Positions 29,101-41,100 of a DNA stretch of 64,000 bases are shown here, piece by piece. This stretch comes from Galbula dea. Taxonomy: Eukaryota; Chordata; Aves; Piciformes; Galbulidae. The DNA lies in the NCBI GenBank assembly GCA_013399015.1, contig VWZX01010411.1, forward strand, positions 26,118-90,117. The letters are read 5' to 3'. A program made the translations under genes and the position numbers. Under the pieces are notes generated by a model. That model saw nothing but the letters and a program-made list of their open reading frames with translations, was not told the origin of the DNA and did not search any database. The number at the start of each line of letters is the position of its first letter. Position 1 is the stretch's first letter.

Positions 29101-32100
29101 TCTCACCATCTTCTGAATCCCTTCCAGGATGGTGACTCCACCAGTGCCCTGGGCAGCCTGGGCCAGCCCTTGACAACCCTTTTGGGGAAGAAATTGTTCC
29201 TCATGTCCAACCTCAACCTTCCCTGGTGCAACTTGAGGCTGTTTCCTCTTCTGCTATGACTTCTTCCTTGGGAGAAGAGACCAACCCCCAGCTTGTTCAG
29301 TTGGATTTGATGATCTGAAAGGTCTTTTTTAACCAAAACAATTCTGTGATTCAGTATTTTGCCTTCCTGAGATGTGTATTTGGGCTAGTAATTTAGAACA
29401 GGAGTATTCTTGTATGATGTGTGGAGACATTAGCCTTGGTTTTGACATCCAGTGGAGCTGCTTTTCTGCTCCTCAGTGGAGGAGCTCATCAGCTTGAGTC
29501 TGTGGCTCCAGCACACCTTGTGTGTTGTTGTGCCTTTCTAGTCTAACCCAAACCAAGCCACATTCTTGCTCCTGCCACCACTGTGTCATTAGCCATCTCC
29601 TGGCAAGTCTGTTGTGGCCAGCTGAGCTGTACTGGGTGAGGAGCCCCAGGACCTTAAACTGAACTGCAAGGCTTGAGGTTGTCTCAGAGTGGAGAGAGAC
29701 AACACCTGTCCAGAGCAGCTGGGCAGTGTTGGTCTTCTGAGGTGAAAGGATGGTTCTCAAGAAGTGACCTAACCCATCCCAGCCTTGTTTCCTGTATTTA
29801 TCAAGCAAACACATGTCCAAAACCAATTGATAAGGTGAAAACCCTAAACTTGCAACCCTTTGATAGCTCAACACACATCAAAGCTGGGGGAATTCCTTCT
29901 GTGCCTCTTGGGCTTCCCTGGGGAGCTGAGCAGATTAAACAACCCCAAACCTAACCCCCTCTGCTGTGTTCTGAGTCATGGAAGTTGCTTAGTTTCAGGG
30001 AAAAGCAGTTTTCTTTACGAAGAGGGAATTCTGAATCAACTTTTGCTAAGACCACACACAAAAAACCCCAAATGAACAACAACAACAGAAAAAAGAGCTT
30101 CTGTCCAGTGTTCAGTAAGGTTAGGTAGCTGTTGGAGGAGGGTTCCTGAGCTGGTTGGTGCCTGTGCAGATCTATCAAGTAGCTGTTTGAGAGGTTCAGG
30201 TCTGTTGGATCCTGAGTTCTGATCTCCTTCACTCCCTGTGTGAATAACAACATGTAGCTGTTCTCAGGATGCTTGTGGAAGGAAGATGATCAGGGAGCTG
30301 ACCATTAATGGTTCCAGGGATGGCACATCTCCCACCTCTCTGGGCAGCCTGGGCCAGTGTCTCACCACCCTCAGCATAAAAAAACTACTTCCTTCTCTCT
30401 AGTCTAAATCTCCTCTTTCAGTATAAACTCAAAATCTGTGCCAAACCCCTGCATTTAGCTCTGTTTGACTCTGCCCTACCAAGGGCCTGTTTGCTGATCA
30501 TGCTCTGCTCTGGGTTTGTTGGGGTTTTTGATAATAATAGTTGATTTCCTTTCTCCAGATCCAAGTCTTTGAAGATGGAGCTGATACAACCTCCCCAGAA
30601 ACACCAGAATCAGCTTCCATGAAAGTCCCCAAAAGAGGTATGGCTGATCCCTTTAACCCCAAACCTCCACTCCCCCCTGGTGTGGACCACATGAGGTTCC
30701 ACTGCGCAGCAAGGAGTCCCTGTACTGGGGAGGTGACAGGGCCACTGAGGAGTGACAGTGGCTGTGTCAGGGCTCAGTCCCCTGTCAGCTCTTGGAATCA
30801 TAGAATTTATGAGGTTGGAAAAGGTATCTCTAAGGTAATCAAGACCAGCTGTTGATCCAATACCCCCATGACCATTAAACCATGCCCCTCGGCACCACAT
30901 CTCCATGGCTTTTTAACCCCTCCAGGAATGGTGACTCCACTCTACTGCCTTGGGCAGCCTGGGTCAGGCCTTGACAGCCCTTTTGGGGGAAGAAGTTATT
31001 CTTTGGGGCTGACCTGAACCTCTGCTGGGGCAACTGGACATTGTTTCCTCTTGTCCTATCACTTCTTCCTTGGTAGAAGAGACCAACCCCCACCTGGCTC
31101 CAGCCTCCAGTCAGAGTTGCAGAGAGTGAGAAGGTCTCCCCTGAGCCTCCTCTTCTCCAGGCTAACCAACCCCAGTTCCCTCAGCTGCTCCTCACAAGAC
31201 TTGTGCTCTAGACCCTTCCCCACCTTTGTTGCCCTTCTCTGGACACACTCCAGCTCCTCAGTGTCCTTGGAGAGAGAGAGAGAGAGACACCCAAAACTGG
31301 TCCCAGGATTTAAAGGTGCTGTCCTTGCTGGTTGAACTGGTGAGCGAAGGTGCTGGGCTGGGTCAGCAGCAGGTCCATGGTGGGTGGACACTGTCTGGGT
31401 CCTGTTGGTCCAGCCCCTGGGGTCCTGCAGTGAGCCCAGCACACGTTTGATGTTGGCCATGATGATGCTCACTGGTAGGATGCAGGTACTGGGCTGTGGC
31501 TGCTTGCCAGGAGTTTCCATGGCAACATCAGCACCGACTGCTGCAGTCTGACTGCGGTGGGTGGTGCAGAGCTTGCTCTTCCAGAGCTCCAGCACCTTTC
31601 TCTCAGGGCTGGCAGGAGAGGAGGTTCCCAGCAGAGGTGGCTCCAAGTTTTTAGTTACGAGACACTCTGCTATTGGCGTGATCAGTGCCACTGTTGGGAA
31701 TCATGGAATCAGAGGATGGTTTGGGTGGGGAGGGACCTGTAAAGATCATCAAGTCCAGCCCCTGCAGTGAGCAGGGACAGCCAGGACCCCTTGAGTTCAG
31801 CGACCTGGGGAGGGCCAGTTGCTGAACTGGTGGCAGAGGTTCCTGGTGACCACCCCTGAGCAGGAGGTCTGCTATAGGAAAGGTGGGAAGGATCAGTTTG
31901 CTGAGCTTGAGACCCAGAAGCCCTAAATTCCAGCATGATATGGGTTGAATGGACTTCTGGGGATCATCTAGGCCAACCCCCCTCCCTTCTAAAGCAGGGT
32001 CACCTGGAGCAGCTTGCCCAGGATCACCTCCAGGTGGGGCTGGAGTCTCTCCCCAGAAGGAGACTCCACAGCCTCTCTGGGCAGCCTGGGCCAGGGCACC

Positions 32101-35100
32101 AGCACCCTCACAACAAACAAGTTTCTCCTCCTGCTTAACTGGAATCTCCTGGGTTCCAGTTTGTGCCCAGTGCCCCTTAGCCTGTCCCTGGGCACCAGTG
32201 AGCAGAGTCTGGCCCCAGCGCCTTGACCCCAGCCTTTAGCTCTTGCTCAGCCTTGAGCAGATGCCCTCTGGAGCTGTTCTTCTCCAGGCAAAGCAGCCCC
32301 AGGGCTCTCAGCCTTTCCTCCTGCCAGAGATGCTCCAGTGCCCTCAGCATGTTGGTAGGGCTGCAGCTGGACTGTTTGGGAGCATTTCCACATGGTCTCT
32401 TATGCATCTGCCTTATGTCAGTTCAGATTCCATATAGGGCCTGGTATGGGAACTGTTGGTTTTGTGGTGTGAGGTAAAGGATCTCTGTTCCTGTATTTCT
32501 GTTTCTGGTCACGTTAGATCCCATTTGGAATCCATTTGGTCTGCTGGAGTCCTTTGGGTCACTAGACTGCCTTGTGTTTCTAGTGGAGTGCTCTGAGAGT
32601 TTGCTCAGGGTTCTCTGCACTGCAGTAGTTTAGCTCAAGGCGAGCAGCAGAGCCTGACCTAGTTCTGACATATGTCTGAGGGTTTGGCTTCCTCAGGCTG
32701 TGCCAGCAGGTGTCATAAGGGGGATCCTGTTCCCCCCAACCCACACACCATTGTACCATCACCTCCTCCTGGTTCATCCCACTCTGTGTCCCTCAGGACA
32801 CCCCTCAGTGCTCCTTTCACCACAAACACTCCATGTGGGTCACCCCAAGGCCTCCCCTAGCTCACAGCTCTGTTTTTGTTTTTCTTTGTAGATTCCCTGG
32901 ATGCAGCCAAAGCCAGCAGCAAACTGGTGAGTACTGGGAGGGCTCTGGGGGCTGCCAGGCACCTTCCCTCTGTGGTGTCCATGAGGGCGAGAGGCAGATT
33001 TGCCCATGCCATGCTGTGACTTCTCATTCACTTCTGTCAGCCCTAAAAGCTCTGGTTTCCAACCTGCTGGAGGCACACACACAAGGACAAGACAGGGTTT
33101 TGCCAGCCTGCCCCACTTAACCCTTCTCAGTTCAGTGCTCTCTCTAAATATGCCCATGGTAAAGTGCATTTCTTTTGGAACCCGTGGAAGCAAGACAGTA
33201 GAAAGTAATTCTCCCCTGATGACCAGAAATCAATAAGTTATTGAAAGATAAACCCCAGCACAGTCCCCTTGCTACAGATTTTGTCTAAGTGCAGTCAATA
33301 GGATCATTTAAGTTGGAAAAGACCTCTAAGGTCATAAACATAACACTGCCAAGGCCACCACTAAACCATGTCCTTAAGTGCTACATCTACCCATCTTTTC
33401 AGCCCCTGCAGGGATGGTGACTCCACCACTGCCCTGGGCATCCTGGGCCAGGCCTTGACAAGCCTCTTCAGGAAGAAATTGTTCCTTAATGTCCAATGTA
33501 AACCTCCCGTGGGACAACTGGAGGCTGTTTCCTCAAGAGCATGTAGCTACAGCCTTTCTCCTTCCAAGTGTCATGAAGCACAGGTCCTCACCTCCCTAGT
33601 CCAGGAAGACTTTGCTCATCCCTTGTGGAGAATCACAAAGGCTTAGGAGATGCTCCCTGCTGGAAAGATGTTTGGAGGTCATGGCTCTGAAAGGAACAGA
33701 TGCTTCTGAGTATCTTCATCCAGGAATGTCAGCTGAGGGATAAACAGGTCCATCTTGTGTCTAGGGGTGATGAGTGTTCCCTAAGGAAGTGAGGACTGGA
33801 GCAGGAGCCCGTCTTCTAACACTGCTGACCCCAGACAGGCACAACTGAGTAGGTACTTCAGGTTAAAACCCCAAAATGGCTAAGAATGAATATGGAAGCT
33901 GAGGAGTCAGTGGTGGGTGACATGTGGCTGCAGTTTCTGTGCAGTTTGGGACATTTGTCAGGGACAAGCTAGGCAGCTATGGATCAACAAACAGCTTATC
34001 TGCAGTTAAGAGCCTCTCTGTGTTGTCTGACACCTGCAATTTAGCAGCTTGTGAGGTGCCCTCATGCCATGAAGGTTCAGATAGCAGCCAGGAGAGTGGG
34101 AAGACTTGTCCCCACCTCACTGCAGAGCTGTGTGTGGGTCCCACTCATCTCATGGGTGTCAGGGTCTGGGCAATGCACCAGCCTTGTAGTGTTCTTGGGG
34201 GCCAGCTGCTCTGAGGTGGTCTAGCTAACTGCCAGAGCTTAGGGTGGAGGAGGACACCCCCACATCCAAGGGTTTTGGGGAATCTTTCTCTGCTGAGTGG
34301 AACGTGACTTTCCTACCTGTGTGTCTGCTGTGATCAGCCTTTGCCTCTGCAGGCCTCTGGCACCGGCAGCATCTGCTCCCCTGCTGTGCTGTGCCTGTGA
34401 TGTGTAACTAACCCTTAGTCTTCTGGAATTGATCCAGGAGCTGCTAGGTGAAAATGAATGATGAGGGGAGGTCAGAGCAGAGTTTCCTGCTTCATGATAG
34501 AGGTGCAAGAGGGAGCAGGGAAGTGCTGGCAGAGAAGTTCTCAAATTGTTTGTAATGAAAGACAAATACAACATTTATGAAGTGGAAAAAAATCTCAGTG
34601 TGTGTGAAATCAGGATGTGACAGTCTGGGGTGGTTGTAGGGAGGGAAGTGAACCCAGAAGTAATAAACCTCCTTCTGTCACAGGGTAGTTGGGAAAGGAA
34701 GTCGATGAGAGTGTGGGGAATGGTCTGGTGCTGCCCTGGCAAACCCAGACACAGCACTGGGTTTTACAGCTCAGTCTATGCCAATAAGGCTCCAGAGCAG
34801 TACTGAACAGTGACAGATGGAGAGATTGACTCTGCTCATTTAGTGAATGTGATTCCTGCCATGGACTGGCTCTGTGGGGAAAATAGGAAGGCTGGGATAA
34901 TTCTTAAATGGAGTAACTTGTGGGTGCAGAGACAAGCTGAAATTTGGCATTTCTTCCCTTTTAAGTGATGAGTATGAAACCCCAGATTAAACATCTAATA
35001 TACCTCTGTCTGTGAGCACCACATTGGGGTAGAGCTTTAGAATTTGGTGCTGGCCACTGCTGGAAAGAGAAGGTGTTGCTGGATGGAGCTTGGTGCTGCT

Positions 35101-38100
35101 CGGGGCTGGGGATGCTGTTCCCTGATGTGCTCTGGGGCAGCTGGGCTGTATTGGAAAGTGCTGGAGCTCAGAATGAACCTCCTGCCACCTCCCAGCCACT
35201 GCCAGGGGTGTGCCCAGCTCCTGAGGGCATGATGCCACGGTGATGGGCATGCACAGCTTTGTCTCTCGCCTCACGTGTTAGGAGCAAGTGAAGTTGGGCT
35301 TTGCTGTTTGCCTCCTGGGATCCCATGACTCCTCCTAGGAGCTGCTGCACAAAACACAGAGTTGAGGTGCTGCAGAAGTGCTTTGAGCCACTTTCCTGGG
35401 ATTTCTGCACAAACTGGAGGAGTTTTCCAGCACACTTTGGGTAAAATGCAGTTTCTTCCCAGCAGGATTGTGTGAAGGGCTGCTGCCACCATAAATCGCC
35501 CTCAGGGCAGCAGCTGAGGCAGAGCTTTGCTTTGTTGTCATCAAGAATTGCATTTTAAAAGCCAAATACCCTGTTTCTGTGAGTTTTGAGCAGCCTATGT
35601 GAGCTGAGGGGCGGGGGGAGAGCACCCACAAACCCCGTGGAAGATAGAGCAGTTGGATACAGCACCTTCTTCCCTTGGCAGCGGCTGGCCCGAGGTGGGT
35701 CAGTGAGGGACCTGAGCAGTGCTGGCAAGAGTTGCTTGGGGTGGGATCTCTCTCTCCCCAGGTATCCTAACTGTCAGTCAGCTGAGCATGTTTGTCAGCT
35801 CTTCTCTGCAAGTGCTGGTGGTCATTCAGTGACTTTACTCTCTTTGACCATTTCCTAACACTGCAGATGATCCTGTGCAGGAGGGGTGGAAGGTGGATCC
35901 AGCAGCACTGGAGTAAAGCTCCTAAACCAGAGGGTTGGAACAAGCCCTGGGGTCTAGTCTCCTCTCTTAAGCACATGTTTCAATTCACCTGAATGTGTTT
36001 TCCTTTCTGCAAGTAGGTACTTTTGCAGCCCAATGAGTTTAAGACACGTTCTCTCCGTGAACAGCTAGCTCTGAACCTCACTGTGTTCCAGCAGGGAGCA
36101 GCTCACTGCTCAGCTCTGCTGTCACTTTCACGTCAGCTCTAACTCTCTGCTCTCTTATTCCCTCCTCACGCAGCGTGGAGTGAAGCCCAAAAAGGTGGTG
36201 CTATTTTTGACAATTAATCCATGTCTTGCCAAGTCTCCTGGCTGCATGCTGGGCCCTCCAGTGCATCCCAGTTCATTTGGGGCTCTTCCAGTGCATCCCA
36301 GTTCATTGTCACCCATTGCTGCTCTCCTCCATCGTGCTGTTGCATGTTTGCTCATTGCATGTGTTCCCCTTCTCGTGCCCCAGCTTTCTGGGAGAGGTCA
36401 CTGCAGCCCCAGACATGGCTCTGGAGCAAGGCTGCAGTGCAGTGGGAAGAGACTGCTCTGCAGGATCCCTGCTTAGGGAGGCAGCTCAGCTTCATGCTCA
36501 GCTGGGAGGTTTCTGCTGTTCCAGTTAAGCACAGTCCGGTTTTTGAGCCACTACTGTTTGCTGTTTACTATGGTAGCCATGAGCTGTGCCCAGCATTGCT
36601 CACAACATGTCTGTGAGGAGTTTGACAGCTGCAAGTTGTGGACACCAGAGAGCTTCCCCTGAGACTGATGGCACAGTTCAGCCCAGCTCTTCCCACTGTC
36701 CACCCTCTCTCCCCTGAGCTCACTGATGCACGTGTGTTCCTGATGTTTTGGAACCACCAGTGACACGTGAAGCGCTCTGTGTGCTGTGGGAAACACCAGC
36801 AGCTCTGCCTTACATTCACTGTCTGACATGGAAACCTTTAAAGCCCTGGGTGTGTTTTGGTGACCAGGTCTGTTATGGAGCCTCTTATTGACCATTACAG
36901 ATCAGTTTTCTGCACTACACAGAGTAATCATAGAATCATTTAGGTGAATCTTTTAGGTTCGAAAATACCTCTGAGGTCATTGAGTTCCCCACCAGGGATG
37001 GTGACTGCACCACTGCCCTGGGCAGCCTGGGACAGGACTTGACAACTGTTTTGGGGATGAAGTTGTTCCTTGCATCCACCCTACACCTCTCCTGGGGCAA
37101 CTGGAGACTGTTTCCTCTCTTCCTGTTTCTTCTTCCTTGGGAGAAGAGACCAACCCCCACCTGGCTCCAACCTCCTTTCAGGGAGTTGCAGAGAGTGAGA
37201 AGGTCTCCCCTGAGCCTCCTTTTCTCCAGACTAACCAACCCCAACTCCCTCAGCTGCTCCTCACAAGACTTGTGCTCTATACCCTTCCCTACCTTTGCTG
37301 CCCTTCTCTAGACATACTCCAGCACCTCAGTGTCCTTCTTGGAGTGTTACATGAGGAATTTTCTGATGAGCAGTTTCAGCTCATAGCTGAGCAGGGGTAA
37401 AACAAGGAGCTGATGTAGCAAGAGAACAACCTCCAGGAGGTTGGAAAGACACCAAGCTGCTGAGGAGCATGCTTGGGTGATGTGGAGGCAAGTGGCTGCT
37501 GTCAGTGGTACTTGTCCTTTCATTGGGTTCCCAAGAGAAGAACACCCACAACCAGCTTGTTTGTAACGCTTACCAAAGTATCATCATCTTTGTATTGCTC
37601 ATTTCCAAAATGAACTCAAACTACAAAGGTCTTGGCAAGGAATTGGGAATGTTTTCTGCTGTGGGAATGTTGCCAGGAGAAAAGCAAACCTGGGACAGGC
37701 AGAGCAGGAGTGCTAGAGAGGAAGTGATACAGTACCTGCTGAGTCCTGGGAGCACACGGTGGCCCTCACTGGTGTCTCGTGTGGACCTTTCCTTTCCAGC
37801 CACTTTGGTGTCACGTTTTCGGTGGAGAGATGATCCCAACAGCAGCATTTGTCCACAGAAGGTCCACAGACAAGGAACGATGCAGAAGCACAAGATGAAG
37901 CTCTCAGACACTGTAGAGGGTTGGCTGGGAATGACTGTTTCCAGGTGTCTCTTCTCCTGACCCGTCTTATCCAAGGTCTCTGCCTGTCTCTGCCCCAAGT
38001 CCTCCGCTGCCAGCTCCCACTACTGCTGGTCACATCAGCTCTGATATGCTCCTGCTGCCTGTCCTTGTGATGTTGGGAGGAAGAGAAGATCTCCTAAGTG

Positions 38101-41100
38101 TGGGGGTTGGGTTTCATTCCTTCCCCATCCCCATGGTCTCCAGGCATGTTCCATCCATGCTTCTGTCTGCTCACAGCCTTGGCTGGATGCTGCTGGTAGG
38201 AGAAGGGTTTGTGTGGCAATAGGTGTCCAGAGAACCCCTCCTGACTCCACAGGGACAGGCCAGCACCATGGTTTCGCTGATGACACCTCAGGTTTTAACT
38301 TCTTTGGCCTTTAATAGACTTGGCAGCTGTCCACCCCACTCCTCACAGGCCTTGACCTTGCATGAGTGTGTCAGAACTGCATGCAGTTGGTATGATCACA
38401 AACGACTAACGGGATTAGCAGCTAAGTCTCCATTCAGGAGATGAAGGTACCTCTTTGCCTGTTAAATATAGACTTTAATCATGTTGAGAGCTGCTGCTGG
38501 CTTGTGCCAGATGGTCCTTATCCTCCAGCTCTTGTGCCTCTCTGCTTGCCTTGGTCTTGCTTCTGTCTTTGAGCTTGTGGGAGCAGTGGGGTAGGACTTG
38601 CTCCTCCTCTGAGGTAGGACCTCCTCTTGCTGTGGAGGTTGTGGCTGGTCTGGCCATTGCTGTTGGTCATGTGGACCATGCTGTTGCCAAGGTGGCAGCC
38701 CTATGGGGCTCCAGAGCTTGGTTGGGTCATCTCCAGGGCTGCATGAAGCTGGAGGTCCTTCTCCTGAGCTGTGATGTGGCGTGGTGCAGCGTGTCAGGAG
38801 TGTCCTCATTCCTTGTGCAGGTTATCAGCCATGTGTGCCTTGGTGAGGCTCTGCATGTTGCTGGGGGGCTGCTCCAGACCCCTGGCACCAGGAAGCTGCT
38901 GGTCAGTCTTGGAAGGGTCTTGGCCAGGCTGGTGGTGCACTGGGTGGGGTGAGAACACCAAATACCTGTTTAAAACTAGTAAGGCTATCAGAAAGATGGC
39001 GACACGTTTTTAGCAGGACCTGTTGTGACAGGACAAGAGGTGGTGGTTTTAAACTGGAAGAAGAGATTTAGACTAGAAAGAAGGAAGAAATTTTTGATGC
39101 TGAGGGTGGTGAGAGCCTGGCCCAGGTTGCCCAGAGAGGTGGGAGATGTCCCATCACTGGAACTATTCCAGGTGAGGTTGTTTGTGGCTGTGAGCAACCC
39201 GATCTAGTTTCAGATGTCCCTGCTGACAGCAGGGGCTTGGACTGGGTAACCTTTACATGTCCCTTCCCACCCAAACCAGTTTGTGGGCTTAAGAGGCTGT
39301 TTCTCTCCTAATTTTCAGAGTGAAATGGGCTATGTGCTCCTTTATCTCCTCTGTGCTACCTGGGTGGAGGTTTCACTGACCCTGTTGTCATCAAGCCTGT
39401 TCTTGAGGATTACACTGGAAACATATGTCCAGCACCGTCCCTGTGTGCCTGAGCTGTGTGACCATGGTAATAACTCTCTTGTCCAAGGGTGCTGTTTCTT
39501 ACCACAGGTCATCTACCCTGTGACAGCATGAGCTAAAGCCACTTTGATGCCTGATCCTCTAATGGACTGACTTCGTCCCAGCCCCAGTAATATTCCTATT
39601 CCTCTCATCATCCCAGTGGCATTCTGTGCGCCAGAGCTGGATCTCTAGTTTGAGCTCTGTAATGAGCATGGCTTCAGCTCCATCTCTGATGGGCACTTGA
39701 TCTTGCTCTGATCCTCTCTTCTCTCCCGGTGGTTAGCTGTGCTGGTCATTAGCTGTCCTGGTTGTTAGCTGTGTCAGTGGTTAGGGGCTCTGTGCAGGAG
39801 CAGATGAGCTCCTCCAGCCTGATAAGGGTATGGAGCAACCTGGTTCCAGATGGTTTCTTTTTAAAGCAGAGAGGGCAATCCTTTAAAGGGAGGAGGAATC
39901 CGATTAGCTACTAAAACGTCCCACAGACAGCTCTGGATGGGCCTGGCCACTGATGGTGTCCTTGCTGCTGGCAGCTGTTGTGGCAGTTCTCCGTGCCTCT
40001 AAGGGATGTCCACGTGGACTGGCAGCAGAACGGGGGTTATTTTACTGCTCTTGGAGGTAAGGAGCACAGAGAAGCTTCAGAGCTGGAGCTGAGCAGCAGC
40101 ATCTGGCGCCACGAGCTGGTGGTAGCATGGAAATGAGCTGGGATTAACCCTGGCAGCATCCTCCTGCTCCCACTCCGCACCAGCATAAGGCTCAGCAATC
40201 CTCCTATCTCCGGTGGTGCTAAAAGCTCCTTGTTCCTTGGTGTGGCTCTGAGATAAAAGAACTTCTCTTGTGTCTCACTGAATGACTTTCAAGGAAGCTT
40301 TAAAGCATATGACACTGCTTTTTATGTTGCTAAACTGCATTTTTTGATGGTGCTCATAGGGCAGCTTCCTGAGTCATCGGGTGTCTATGGAGTCCTGGAT
40401 GTGGACAGGATTGCTGTACAGAAAACAGGGATATGCACTGGGAGGGGAGTTAAAACCATGGAATCATTAAGGTTGGAAAAGACCTCTAAGAACATCAAGT
40501 CCAATTATTATCCAGCACGGCCAGGTTGCCACTAAACCATGTCCCTCAGCAGCACATTTGCCTTGGCACTGTTTATTTTCCTTTGGGGCCTCAGGCAGTC
40601 TTTCCCACAATGGAGATGAACAGTGTGATGATGGAGACAACACGAGACCACATCTAGCTTTGGGGCTATCCTGAGGGTCTGGGGGGTTGGTGCAGCGTGT
40701 CTCCAGTCAGCACTAATCAGCTTTAATGTGTAATTAAAGCCAGACCTTGCTGTACTTTCCAGGCATGGATTGGAGCATGTAACCTGACCTCAGCATACTG
40801 AGAGCTTTCAGTTACCCCAAGGACCTTGGATTGAGTTTGATAATGAAACAAGGACCTGAGGGGACAGTGTCTGCTGGTCACTGAGTGCAGGGCTTTGGAG
40901 CAGTGGTGACAGGAACAGTTTGGGGAAAATAGGTGATAGTTGACTCCCAGGGTAGGGATTTGTGAGCTGGTGTGAAACTGATGCGATCCTGTGAGGAGCA
41001 GCTGAGGGAACTGGGCTTGTTTGCTCTGGAGAAGAGGAGGCTCAGGGGAGACCTTCTCACTCTCTGCAGCTCCCTGAAAGGAGGTTGGAGCCAGGTGGAG

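Noticed and set aside
31059..31691. 210-codon minus-strand open frame
   Set aside because: Its C-terminal third is the CR1 ORF2 remnant; the rest is unique intron.
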